Both the position numbers and the translations under genes were made by a program. DNA of 64,000 nucleotides from Albugo candida. Its lineage: Eukaryota > Oomycota > Peronosporomycetes > Albuginales > Albuginaceae. Where the stretch lies: positions 248,001 through 312,000 of the forward strand of contig CAJNAR010000003.1 of assembly GCA_905220665.1 (NCBI GenBank). Reading direction: 5' to 3'. The stretch's first letter is position 1. Each line of letters begins with the position of its first letter. This document shows, piece by piece, positions 1-9,799 of this stretch. The notes beneath the pieces were generated by a model that saw nothing but the letters and a program-made list of their open reading frames with translations, searched no databases and was not told the DNA's origin.

Positions 1-304
1 GCGCTTGTTGTAATATTCCCCAAGCGTTTCCCATACTTCCTTAGCTGTTCTCGCATGACGAGTCTTTGACTGATGCTCCACTTCGACTTCTTGTGCGATG
101 GATTGCAAACGCTTTCATGACTTGGACTCCCCAATCCGCGTCCGAATCGCCATCTGACTTCAGTTCCATTGTATAATTCAGTAGTCCTTTACGCGCTAGA
201 GTCATCTTCATGTTGAATTCCCAATGGAAATAGTATCCGTTCCCGAGCAAGTCGTCAGACTTCTTCATCTTGTCGTTGTTGCCACTAAATGTTCTTGGGC
301 TCAT
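1..304 (-). pseudogene. Copia-type retrotransposon gag remnant (runs off left edge)
   Basis: Minus-strand translation gives the N-terminal part of a Ty1/Copia gag: a segment with LLGNGYYFHWEFNMKMTLAR followed by a Leu/Lys-rich stretch. In another frame nearer the edge it reads AKEVWETLGEYYNKR, the usual gag helix that follows. The frame change around position 60-110 and an early stop show that it is broken. The element continues to the left of the window, so its other domains cannot be judged. It is in the opposite orientation to the larger Copia copy at 6.5-11 kb and may be another family member. Confidence 0.7.
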
Positions 305-1130
305 AACCTGTTGTTTCTCGGTAAAACGGGAAGTGTATTATCAAGATTAACAGCCTCCTACGACCACTAATCCCGACTCCTCAAATCATGTGTCATACCC
401 AACAGTCGTCGTTTCGTATGTCGTACATTCTACACACTCGGTGCTTCAACTACAGTGTACGTTTCAACACGCAAATCAGAATCTGGACGTCACACCGTTA
501 CACAAGGACCCATGGCAGATGATATGCGCGGTCTTGATAGAATTTTTACAAATGATCGGTAGAAGTACAGCGGGTACTTTGAGACCACGTAACCTAGTTG
601 AAATGATAGATGCAGTAGTAATGTTTAATAGACAGAGACGTTGCAAATGCATTTATAGAATGCGCTCCCGACATTGAATAGTCTGCCTTCCTCCTTACGA
701 TGTTCTCTTCGATTGCGATACATTTAACAAAGTGCTAATATACTGCAGTGCAAGACACTTGCATTCAGACCATAAATTGCAGCGACAAGAAATCCTACTA
801 ATACAATAAAAATTAAATTGAGCAAAATGCTCTCCATATACTGAAAGCACATTGACTTGGATTTCTTACAATGGAGCCCAATTTTTGTATCTTTATTTTG
901 GACGAAGTAGTAGGAGGTTGAAGTTTGGCGAATTTTCGTGATTTTGTATGGAGAGATGGAGATTTGGCCGCATTCAACTATATCCTATTAATAGATATAT
1001 ATACTGTATCCAATGAGAGAGCACCGGGCTGTAAATATTTTCCAATGAGAGAGCGCATTATTTCGGGTCTGTAATACATATCCAATATCATGCGGCAAGG
1101 CAGTTTATGTCCATCAGGATGGAGTTCGGC
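305..1130. other. Non-coding stretch with a short direct repeat
   Basis: No credible gene. Two copies of CCAATGAGAGAGC lie at about 1012 and 1043, each followed by a short GC-rich word and CTGTAA, so a unit of roughly 31 bp is duplicated. This could be the end of the DDE element that begins just to the right, or old LTR sequence of the gag remnant; I could not match it to a partner end. Confidence 0.4.
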
Positions 1131-2940
1131 ACACGTCGGGGCGAGCCGTATTTCTTGACCGCATATTCCGCGGCTTTACCGCTAAATTCTTTGCGATAAA
1201 CGTCCATGTATCGTTGTGTCTTTCAGTAGTGGTGGCGTATCTCATCCAGAGTTACCGATTGCAATGCATTTGGCACCATCTCTTTCATCCAACCCAGGAA
1301 TAATTGCAATTTTCGCGAGCGTATCGTTTGGCAGCATCCCAAAAGTTCTCAATAAAATTAAGTGCGCAATAAAACTTTGGGTAAAATAGAATCAAGTGGC
1401 TAGGACTCACAATCAGTTCCTCCAATATGCACTTCTGTTGCAGAAAACCGGGCTAGTTTGCGGTAATTTTTCTTGCGCAGCAGTCTTGTAACATCGGAGG
1501 ACACCTTCCACGGCAGTCAAGCGTTAGTCCTGCACGCCAAGAAACGCTTTTCTCAAGAAAAATTTTGATGCCCTTTGATTTTCCACGAAGGTTTTCGTCT
1601 GCATAATCCTCTGGGAAAGTCATCTCCTGATGAACTCTATCGCCCCAGGTTGTCGCCCGAATGGCGAAACATTTTCCACCTGGACTAAGGTTCGTTTGAT
1701 TTGCACGGAGAGCATTTTCGGAAAAGGAAGCATGGCTTGTGGCGTTCTCGAAGAGAAAAAGTGCTTGCATGCCTGGAAATTGAGCCACAAATATAGGTAT
1801 GGCTCGATCACGAACTTGATTATAAAGGTCCTTTGATTCCCACCCGCCATCGTTCTGGACAACAGGGTGCATAATCACACACGCATCTTCTGGTAGCGCA
1901 GGAAATCGCGCTCGTTTTTCTTCATCCAAAGCCAGACGTCCTGAAATTGTGCATAAGAATTCGCTCACATGGATATTTCTTTTTTGACATTTCTTACGCA
2001 ATGCCTGATCACATCCGGAAGCCAAAGGCGTTTCAAACCATCATTGGCGGAGAACGTACTTTCGTCATGGGTAACCAAAAGAAGTGGTCGAACGTTGGCT
2101 GATGGCCAAATTATCTCGCCTTCGCCATCTTCCCCTTTCGTTAGGATGATAGGTATCCGAGGTGCTAGCTCCTCCATTTTTTCGAGAAATTCATGGCGGT
2201 ATTTAAGGACGTCTTCCCTTTCATGCCCATCAACATAGATGCCATTTGGAACCTCACGCTACTCGATATTCAAGGCATTTATCCAGCGCATCGTTGTTCT
2301 CTCAGATTTTGCTGGCGAGGGATCATTGTCCAATCTCACAAGGATCTTAGTATTCGTACGTTTAGTCAAAGCAGCGAGTTTCACCTTGAACTTGTTTTCA
2401 CGGAGGTACTTTTGCAAAGGCAGAATACAATGTTCATCATAAAGGAAGCTTTTTCGTTTGGCATGCTTTCCTTGCCTCAATTCAGGAAGAGAAACATTCT
2501 TCAGGAAGGCGAAGGCCCAAGTAGGTATTAATTCTACGTAATATACCCCCCCTTCTAGCTGCATCTGCGATAAGGGAGCTGGCGGCTATCCTTTTCCTTC
2601 CGCATTTTATCAAGCGAAAGTATGCAAGTATTGCAGAGGCACGCACACGCGCCGCATGGTTTTCCATTTTTCCCTTCTGTCACAGCTTTGGTGAGCTTCT
2701 CAATTACCATGCCGAGATCAACGTATGACCACAAACCGCTATGTACATCGCCATTCTCATCGCTGTGAGCTTCATCATCCGCTTCACTTCCGCATCAATC
2801 TCATCCTCTCCAGCAAGTTCCACAACCGTTGCCTTCGGCTTCCAGTACGATGTCAATGGTTTTGAGCCTGCTGCAGCCTTCTTCAGCATCGCGCTCTTGC
2901 GTCTGAGTGCACGCAACGAGTTCCCAACATAGCGCATGGG
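1130..2940 (-). pseudogene. Decayed DDE transposase
   Basis: Minus-strand pieces in several frames match, in order, a DDE-superfamily transposase type that I know from fungal and oomycete genomes. They are: an N-terminal Lys-rich part with AAAGSKPLTSYW (about 2704-2937); a GKHAKRKSFLYDEHCILPLQ region with RWINALN (2259-2564); a YVDGHERED-like stretch; LVTHDESTFSANDGLKRLW carrying the first catalytic Asp (about 2080); a central block with the second motif; and YPKFYCALNFIENFW near 1370 carrying the catalytic Glu and followed by AAKRYAREN. The second motif reads LFLFENATSHASF, so the expected Asp (usually FDN) is Glu. At least three frame changes and stops make it non-functional. Terminal repeats were not found. 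A Tc1/mariner-like or related superfamily is possible, but I do not assign one. Confidence 0.75.
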
Positions 2941-3340
2941 GCGATTGCTGTTGGCCAGAACTAGAATAACAGCTCTTTCTATGTTGCTGATGACTGTGTC
3001 AACATGTTCGAAGCCATTTTCTATTTCGCTTTCACTGTCATCTTCACTGGCTTTATGAGAATAATCATTGCTGTTCAGGCAAATTGTTTCGCCATTTCGT
3101 TCATGAACATCCTCATCTGCTCCAATTTTTTGGCTCTTATTTTCCGTAGCTGCCTTTGACGCTGCACGTAGGTGCTTTGCTTTTTAAGACGTGTTATGGT
3201 TGATTTAGAGTGTCGGACTTTGAATGTTTTTTATCGATGATAATTTTAAAAATTTACTACTTATGTCTATTATGATTATATTTCTTGAGTTTGTGGTCCC
3301 AATCAGAAGTCCCAAAAAAATCTATAAATAGATATATTAT

Positions 3341-4335
3341 AGGGAGCTGCTGTCCGGAGACCCCCCCCTTTTGCTAACCGGCCCCCCCCTCTCCTCACAT
3401 ATGTTTTATATATTTTGATAAACACCCCCCTTATTTAGGTTCATAAATAGATTACATATTATTGTGCGGCACATCCTGCACGGGACACCCCTTACCCTAT
3501 GCAGCATATATGTGCTACATGACCACGGCCTATTCTCCATTCTAACGTCTTTCCTGTTGGAATATGGTCGATTTGTGGTCCACGCGACATTAGAATAGTT
3601 TAACCACGGGCGACTGTCCGTCGCTATGACGTCATTGCACGACCGTGCTGTTTGAAATAGTGCACGATGTTGTAAGTCAATAGCATTCATGCATGCGGGT
3701 TTGTCTTAAGATCCCTTTGATACTTTCTAACTGACATCTGCCGTTTTTCTAGACTCATCCCATCAAAATGACAATTACCAATAGGGAAAATTGCAAAAGT
3801 GCAAGAAAAGGGCGTCAAGGTAAGCCACAATGATTCTTTATGATTTTTTCTTACCGGGTTTTTTCAGGCTATTGAAATTGATAGCGATTCCGCCGACGAT
3901 GTCCCGCTCGCCCAGAAATTCCGCGCGGAAATGTTGGCCCAGCTGGGAGCCTTAAAATGAAATTGAGTAGATAGGTATGAACAGGTGGGAATTAGGAGTG
4001 TACAGGCTATGGAGAATTTATCCGTCGCTCTTATTTTCATGATAATCTTTCCCATTCATTACACACCCTTTCAAACGAATCAGTAAATCAACAATAGATT
4101 TAGCAGTCATAGCATCTTTTATATATAAATCATACGTCGATCGGAATTCTTGTCAACGCATCTCCCTTTACTGAAACTTGAACGCCTAACTCATCAGATA
4201 AACAAACCAAAACAACAAAGGTATTGACTCATATTTGCTTATCGGGGGGGTGTCTGGTTAGCAAGGGGGAGTGTCTGGTTAGCAAGGGGGAGTGTCCGGT
4301 TAGCAAAGGGGGGGGTGTCCGGATAGCAGCTCCCT
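3341..4335. mobile_element. TIR element 1 (MITE-like, 995 bp)
   Basis: The left end starts AGGGAGCTGCTGTCCGGA and the right end is its near-perfect inverse, ending TCCGGATAGCAGCTCCCT. The next block, a C-run then TTTGCTAACCGG, is also mirrored. The right end contains a tandem array of GTGTCTGGTTAGCAAGGGGG units (about 4248-4310), so the right terminal repeat is longer than the left. TTAT flanks both ends (3337-3340 and 4336-4339), an apparent 4-bp target duplication. Inside, about 3785-3958 reads like a coding tail with a 48-nt GT-AG intron and the peptide AIEIDSDSADDVPLAQKF, perhaps a leftover from an autonomous parent. No transposase core is present, so I call it non-autonomous. Confidence 0.75.
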
Positions 4336-4341
4336 TTATTT

Positions 4342-5298
4342 AGGGAATTGCTATTACCACCCAACTTTTTGCTATTTCCACCCACCACGTGACTTTTGAC
4401 CAATCAGATTACGGCGTTAATTCCATCCAAGTTTTTTACTAGGGAATTGCTATTTCCACCCACCACGTGACTTTCTGACCAGTCAGATTACGGCTTTATT
4501 TTCAATCAACTTCTTGTTATATGGCTACAGTTTCACAGTCCTGCATGCCGATCGAAGGTATCAGAACTCATAGGTGCACACCTTTCTAGGATCCCAATCC
4601 TAGATCAGCTAGCTTTATCATGCTTTTCGTTGTACCGGGTCGTTTGCAAACAGTAAAGTACGCACTTACGGATCGCCATCATCTGTCGTCTATATATACT
4701 ACACCTTGCGAGAAAGTATTTGGAAGTTGAAATGGAATCTGAGAATTGGACTGATAACGACAGCGGTCTTTTGCCGTATTTCTATAAACACGAGCAAAAA
4801 TTGAAATAACTTGTGAATACATTTGTAACTTGTTTATGCCGGTTTTCAAGCGCACAGACGCCCTGCGGTTGTACTGTTATGGGGTGGGCTATCATTTGTA
4901 GATGTGCACGTAGCTGTTTTCAGTGGACTTGCCATCTTTATACCGCTATACCGCTTGTATGCATCGCCCGAATTCCGAAGTGCCCTGTTGTGCAATCGAG
5001 TGCACGTTTGCGAAAGCTCTAGCAGAATTCTTTGCACTGAAAAGGGTACTCTACATTATCTCTTACGGATGCGACACGGATAGCCGATTTTCAATACACC
5101 TGGAGTCAGGCCGTTCAGGGCAGATTATATGCATCCAGGGTGGGTCTACCAATCAAAACTTCTGAGAGAAGTGCCCCTATCATAAAACGGTGGTGGATAG
5201 TAAAAAACTTGGGTGGAAATAACGCCGTAATCTGATTGGTCAAAAAGTCACGTGGTGGGTGGAATTAGCAAAAAGCTGGGTGGTAATAGCAATTCCCT
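4342..5298. mobile_element. TIR element 2 (MITE-like, 957 bp) abutting element 1
   Basis: About 100 bp at each end are inverted copies with only a few mismatches: AGGGAATTGCTATTACCACC at the left and its reverse complement at the right. TTATTT flanks both sides (4336-4341 and 5299-5304). A second, truncated copy of the left terminal sequence starts at about 4442, so the left end is partly duplicated. Each terminal repeat contains ACCAATCAGA (a CCAAT-box sequence) and CACGTG (an E/G-box). The internal ORFs are short and match nothing I know. It shares the AGGGA start and TTAT-type target with element 1, which suggests the same mobilising enzyme. Confidence 0.75.
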
Positions 5299-5324
5299 TT
5301 ATTTATTCTGCATATTTGTGTTAT

Positions 5325-5406
5325 CCAATCAGAGGCCACTAGTCTATTAATTTATGGAGGGTGGTGGCTGATTACAGAAAAGGTGGTGGCTGTATAACGG
5401 TTCCCT
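5325..5406. repeat. Solo end related to the TIR elements, copy 1
   Basis: Starts CCAATCAGAGGCCAC, continues with ATTAATTTATGGAGGGTGG and ends ATAACGGTTCCCT. It has the same layout as the right end of element 2 (CCAAT word, GGTGG words, terminal TTCCCT). No matching inverted left end was found nearby, so it is probably a remnant. Confidence 0.5.
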
Positions 5407-6530
5407 TTTTAATAATCCCTTATTTGAAATTTAAATTCCATCATGCCTGCTTAAATCAGTACTCCCACAGTTTCTTTGAGAAATGAATATATAATTCTAC
5501 ATTTCTGTTTTTATGTACCCTCTCTATAGCTGAATCTTACCTTGTGTCGTGTGTCCGAACTAGGTCGCACTTTATGTACAGTAGTATCGCAGATTTTTTG
5601 TGGAGCTCTTTATAGACAAGGCATAGCCTTCAATGAATGCAAACTGTTGTACAGCTATGAAGAGCTCCTCAAATGTTTTGTAGGCTCGGTGTGCTGGTGG
5701 GGAAAGCATATTGCAATCCCATAGGTAGCGTACAGAAGAAAATGTGTCAATTTTCTTAAAGAGAATATTGGATGGAGAAATATAGTGCTGTATAAAGGTA
5801 ATTCAGAGTAGAATGTGTCGAGTGGAAAATGTCAGTTGTATTAGCCGATCACAGTTGAAACACATTGTGTATTAGCCAAAGACAAATAATATCTCAATTG
5901 AAGTTGTGAGAGCAATAATTCAGGATATGTTTGGATGTCGTAAGTTAGAAATGTAAAGCTATTTCTTTATTTTTAAAAAAGAAAAGTTGTGGGAGTAATA
6001 ATTTAATTAGGTACGATGTAATTTAAAAGAGAAGTTGTGGGGATTTTTAGTTGTGGAGGGATATCAATACCCTTCATTTGTTCCATAATATTTTTAGACC
6101 AATCAGGCCACGCTTTCCATTAATTCATAGAGGGTGGGCTGAATAACGATTCCGATTTTATTGTTATGCATTCAGAAATATCTTTGCGTTTAGTAGTAGT
6201 ACTTACATAGACAACCCCGACTATAGCGGATGAGCAGTTCTTACTTTGCCAGCAACATCTGATGGACATGTCCCAGCTAAATACTACAAGTATTAGCTTT
6301 CGCAGATTTTGGGCGATGGTTTTGGCCAACCACTCCTATAGTCGCATGGATGCGTCACCGGGGAGAAGCGACACTTGCGTGCGCGCTAAATACACAAGTA
6401 GCTTGTTAACATCGTTTTTGAATATTACTTGCTATCTTCCTACCTACTTACCATCACCTCATTTCAACCACTTCTCCGTGAAAAGGTTATAAGCCCAATG
6501 ATACACACGACTGCTTTGGATGAGTCCAAG
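5407..6530. other. Intergenic sequence without a recognisable gene
   Basis: AT-rich sequence with only short, unconvincing ORFs apart from the solo repeat end listed separately. I see no RNA gene and no transposase motif. Confidence 0.4.
6098..6155. repeat. Solo end related to the TIR elements, copy 2
   Basis: Reads CCAATCAGGCCACGC, ATTAATTCATAGAGGGTGGG, then CTGAATAACGATTCC. It is a diverged copy of the sequence at 5325-5406 in the same orientation. The roughly 690 bp between the two copies holds no gene that I can support. Confidence 0.45.
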
Positions 6531-6739
6531 TATCAGTCGCGTGAGGCCGTCGGTCGCGGAAGGGCCGACGAGCGAGAAGAATAGTTGGATGAAGTCAAGG
6601 AAGGGAGGTCAAAAGAAACGCAGGAGAAGCTGTTGAACCTCTTCACGGCCTTGGTAAGCGCTTGGAGCGCCTAGAGTCATCGCAGAAGCGATCGAATGAG
6701 TAGAGGCGGCTCAAGGAGCAGGATGCCAGCATTTTTGAG

Positions 6740-7625
6740 TCCTCCCTGGGTCAAGGAATGGCGACGAATCGACAAGCCCTCTACGTAGGCACCGCCGCGG
6801 TCAGTGACCCCCTTCTTGTTCTTACCAGCTACGTACTTTGGTATTCGACAACTACGCCAGAGCGTCGGAGAACGTGCAAATGGCGTAAGCACAGCAGCAA
6901 GTGCTGCCACAGCACTACGTACCGCCCCGGCTTGCATGGCACCCCTGATGCAGTGTCTCAGCAACAAAGGCATCAGTCAGCGGTCGGCGTGCGTCTATTA
7001 AACGGGAAGAAGCTGTATCAAGGATTGGGAAGCAGTTTTTCGTCCTGGGGGAAGAGGTGCGTCCGTCAAATATAGTTCGCGGAAAAGGAGTACGGTTTCC
7101 CGTGGTCTGAGGATATCAAGGGTGATACCCTGGGTCACAACCTGAAGCACATGGTTAAAATATACTACACCTAGCAAGTTGAAGGCTGGTGGGATGAGGA
7201 TCCCACGCTGGAGCATGCAGTACAGCCGCTTCTTCACACCTTCGCGACGAAAAGCACGCCCGCGCAGAGCACGAATATATTTACCGGCGTGAAAACCTTA
7301 CGGAGAAGCTGTACCGAGCATTATTTATATCTGGTGGCGGTCAGCGAGGGTTGCGGCGGTGCAGAATAATTGATATGGACAATAACGTACACTACGCAGA
7401 CCCGACGATGCGAGTGTGGATACTATCAAGACTGGATCTGGCAGGGACGTACTATCTAAGGCAGGAAGAAGAGCTCGCGCACTTCGCACAATTAACGGAG
7501 ATAGAGCTGAAAGGGCTCCAGTTTGGCAAAGATGTGGTGAATGTGATCCAGCAGGAACGCCGGGACCATTGATAGTGCTTCACGTGCGGAAAGGCAGAAC
7601 ACCTAAAAGCCGCCTACCCACAACG
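6740..7625 (+). pseudogene. Copia gag with zinc knuckle (broken)
   Basis: Recognisable pieces are the segment around LGSSFSSWGKRCVRQI (about 7020-7075), EYGFPWSEDIKGDTLGHNLK (about 7090-7150), WWDEDPTLEHAVQPLLHTFA (about 7190-7245), and a C-terminal helical part at 7375-7572. The zinc knuckle at about 7574-7620 reads CFTCGKAEHLKAAYP: the last Cys of the CX2CX4HX4C pattern has become Tyr, and a stop lies just before it. Gag would package the RNA in an intact element; this copy cannot be translated through. Confidence 0.7.
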
Positions 7626-7659
7626 AAGAGACGACAGCGCTCAAGCCGACTTTTTCCTA

Positions 7660-9600
7660 CGGGTGAACGACTCGAACCTTATTCAGGAATACTGGGCTCT
7701 GGACAGCGGGTCAAGTCGTCACCTGGTAAATGACCCGGACCTGCTTATGAATGCGGAGGATTTGGCCAGAGAGTGCGTGACTGCCAACGGTGTTGCGCTA
7801 CGCATCACCAAAAGAGGTAGCGTGGGGATCATGACTACCGTACTGGGTTTCAAGGATTTCATTACACTGTTTTATCTAGATTTTTTAACTACCTTCCTTA
7901 TCCTATCATGAGCCCCTTACCGTGTGAATATCACTTAAGTCTGACTTCAAACCTAGGGAGGCAGATTTTTTCCAAACTTATTGCTTGGGTGGGCTCAAAC
8001 CGCTACCCACACTGCCGGGGATCGAACCAACGACCTCCAGAAGGGTGTCCGTGCGCTCTAGTGCATAACCGACCGGGCTGGGTACGGCGACCCCGTCGGG
8101 GGGCCTAACGGATAGTACAGATGTGTTCCGACCGTGTGTACCCCGGTTCGAATCCCGGCGGTGGCAAAAGGGCTGCGATGGGGCCCCTCGGCGGAGGCAA
8201 AGATTCCTCCACGTAAATATCAACCTACTTTATGAAGATATGGACGTGTCAAGACCGCTGGCAACTACACCAGAAAATAACTGTTCAGGAGTTGGACCGG
8301 GCTCTTCAGAGCGTTACATACTAGTGATTAGAATAGAGTAGATAACCACCAAACTGTAGTAACAGAAAGGTGTCTAAATAAAAGTACTACGGGCGAACAC
8401 CCTTAACTGAGCTGGGTACGGATCCCATGACTACCGTACTGGGCAAAGCCGCTTCTGTACTCCTGCTAATTTTGAAGTACGCGGAGAGCCTAGAGAGGAA
8501 TATCATTTCCTACGGGCATCTAGACGCCAAGGGTTTCGGCATTGCGTACCGCGACATACACCGCGTGGTCGTAGGTATGAGCGTGCGACCACCTGTCTTC
8601 ATCGTCGAGGCAGCAAACAACATTCTCGTTGTTCGGGAACAAGGTTGTAAGGGCAAAAGGAGTGCGGGGGATGCCTTAATGGCTGTGCTAAGCCAATGCG
8701 AGATCAAATGGATGTGCACAAGGGCTCACTCCTGCACATCCATGGAAGACTGGGGCATCTGCACTTGGACACTATCATACGACTTGCCGCAAACCCAGCC
8801 TCGGGAATACAGCTCACTGATAAAGTGCGAGCAAACTGTCTTGCCAAAGCTCGAGGGAAGCAAACCAAGAATTGGGAGTCCGGTGAAGACACCGGAAAGA
8901 ATTCGCCTATTGATGTCATCGAAGGAGTCATCTGCTCTGACCTTAAGGGACCAATGACTCCACGCGGCAAGCAAGGGAACAGAGTGAATTTAATTGACCA
9001 TCGCACCAACTACTGTCGGATCTTTTTCACCAAGACATAAGACATTTCTGCTTACAGGTTAGCATTTTATGACGTTTTCTGAGCGGCAGCTCAATTGCCA
9101 AATTCACGTTCTGCGCACGCATGGAGGAGGTGAGTACCGTGCGCTGGATCTGTTCTGCGAAGAGACTGGGATTGCGCGGCAATTGGATGAGCCACGCGAT
9201 CAAGTGAGCAACGGCAAGGCTGAAAGTATGAACCTCACCATTATAAATTTGGTGCGGAGCATGGTCTTCCAATGCGGCCTCCCATTAAGGTTTTGGGGAG
9301 ATGCGGCAGAATATTCAGCCTATATTCTCAATCGAAGCCCGATCAAGGTGAACGCTGGGTGAAAATCGCCACTGGAGATGCTGACTAAAATTGTACCGGA
9401 TTTGAATGACATCGTCATCTTTGGTTCACCCTATACAGCGCATCAGGAAGCAGTGAATAAGTATTTGACCTAACGCGGAAGACCCAGCATTATTATTGGC
9501 AAGAGTGACGAGATCAAAAGCTACCGATTCTACATTCCACAAGAAAAGGTTGTCGTTTGACCCATCACGTGAAGAACGTTGAAACCTTGCCAGAGGAGAA
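7660..9600 (+). pseudogene. Copia protease and integrase (broken)
   Basis: The protease active site WALDSGSSRHLVNDPDLL lies at about 7688-7745. It is interrupted by the insertion at 7848-8425 and resumes after a duplicated 18-bp target. The pre-integrase and integrase follow: HGRLGHLHLDTIIRLAANP with the downstream Cys pair reduced (about 8745-8850), ICSDLKGPMTPRGKQGN (about 8930-8985) with the first core Asp, then, after a frame shift and deletion at 9040-9070, HVLRTHGGGEYRALDLFC and SNGKAESMNLTII with the region of the remaining acidic residues (about 9105-9360). The usual D in RTDGGGE is His here. A SPLEML-type stretch and a GYR-type stretch continue to about 9600 in shifting frames. Confidence 0.8.
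7848..8425. mobile_element. SINE-like insertion with two divergent tRNA-like promoters
   Basis: The 18-bp sequence CATGACTACCGTACTGGG occurs at both borders (7830-7847 and 8426-8443). It is single in the reading frame of related Copia elements, so it is a target-site duplication. Inside, GGTTCGAATCC on the plus strand (8145-8155) is a perfect RNA polymerase III B box, preceded by GCCTAACGGATAGTACAG, which resembles a degenerate tRNA A-box region. On the minus strand GGTTCGATCC (8019-8028) is a second B box, with an A-box-like word upstream. The two tRNA-like units point away from each other, with their 5' ends together near 8075-8105. The rest of the insert matches nothing I know and no poly(A) tail is evident. 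Confidence 0.65.
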
Positions 9601-9799
9601 AAACGAGCAATTGCGGCATCTGCATCTCACGGACGAGAAGGATGAAGAACAGGGAGGCAACGTGCAAGACAAGCGGCCAAAAAAGTCTTCTGAAATGATG
9701 TCAAATGGGGGCGTGCGATAAAAGGCCTGGAGACGTGAGCGTCACCGCACAAGATCGGTGGCTATCGAAGGTGCCGACTCGGAGGAGAAGAAACAGAGC

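Noticed and set aside
4813..5165. Overlapping ORFs of 69-80 residues inside TIR element 2
   Set aside because: They overlap on both strands, have no family resemblance and lie in a non-autonomous element; chance ORFs.
8075..8165. A functional tRNA gene at the B box in the Copia insert
   Set aside because: The acceptor and anticodon arms do not pair properly and the A box is degenerate; the target duplication favours a SINE-like element.
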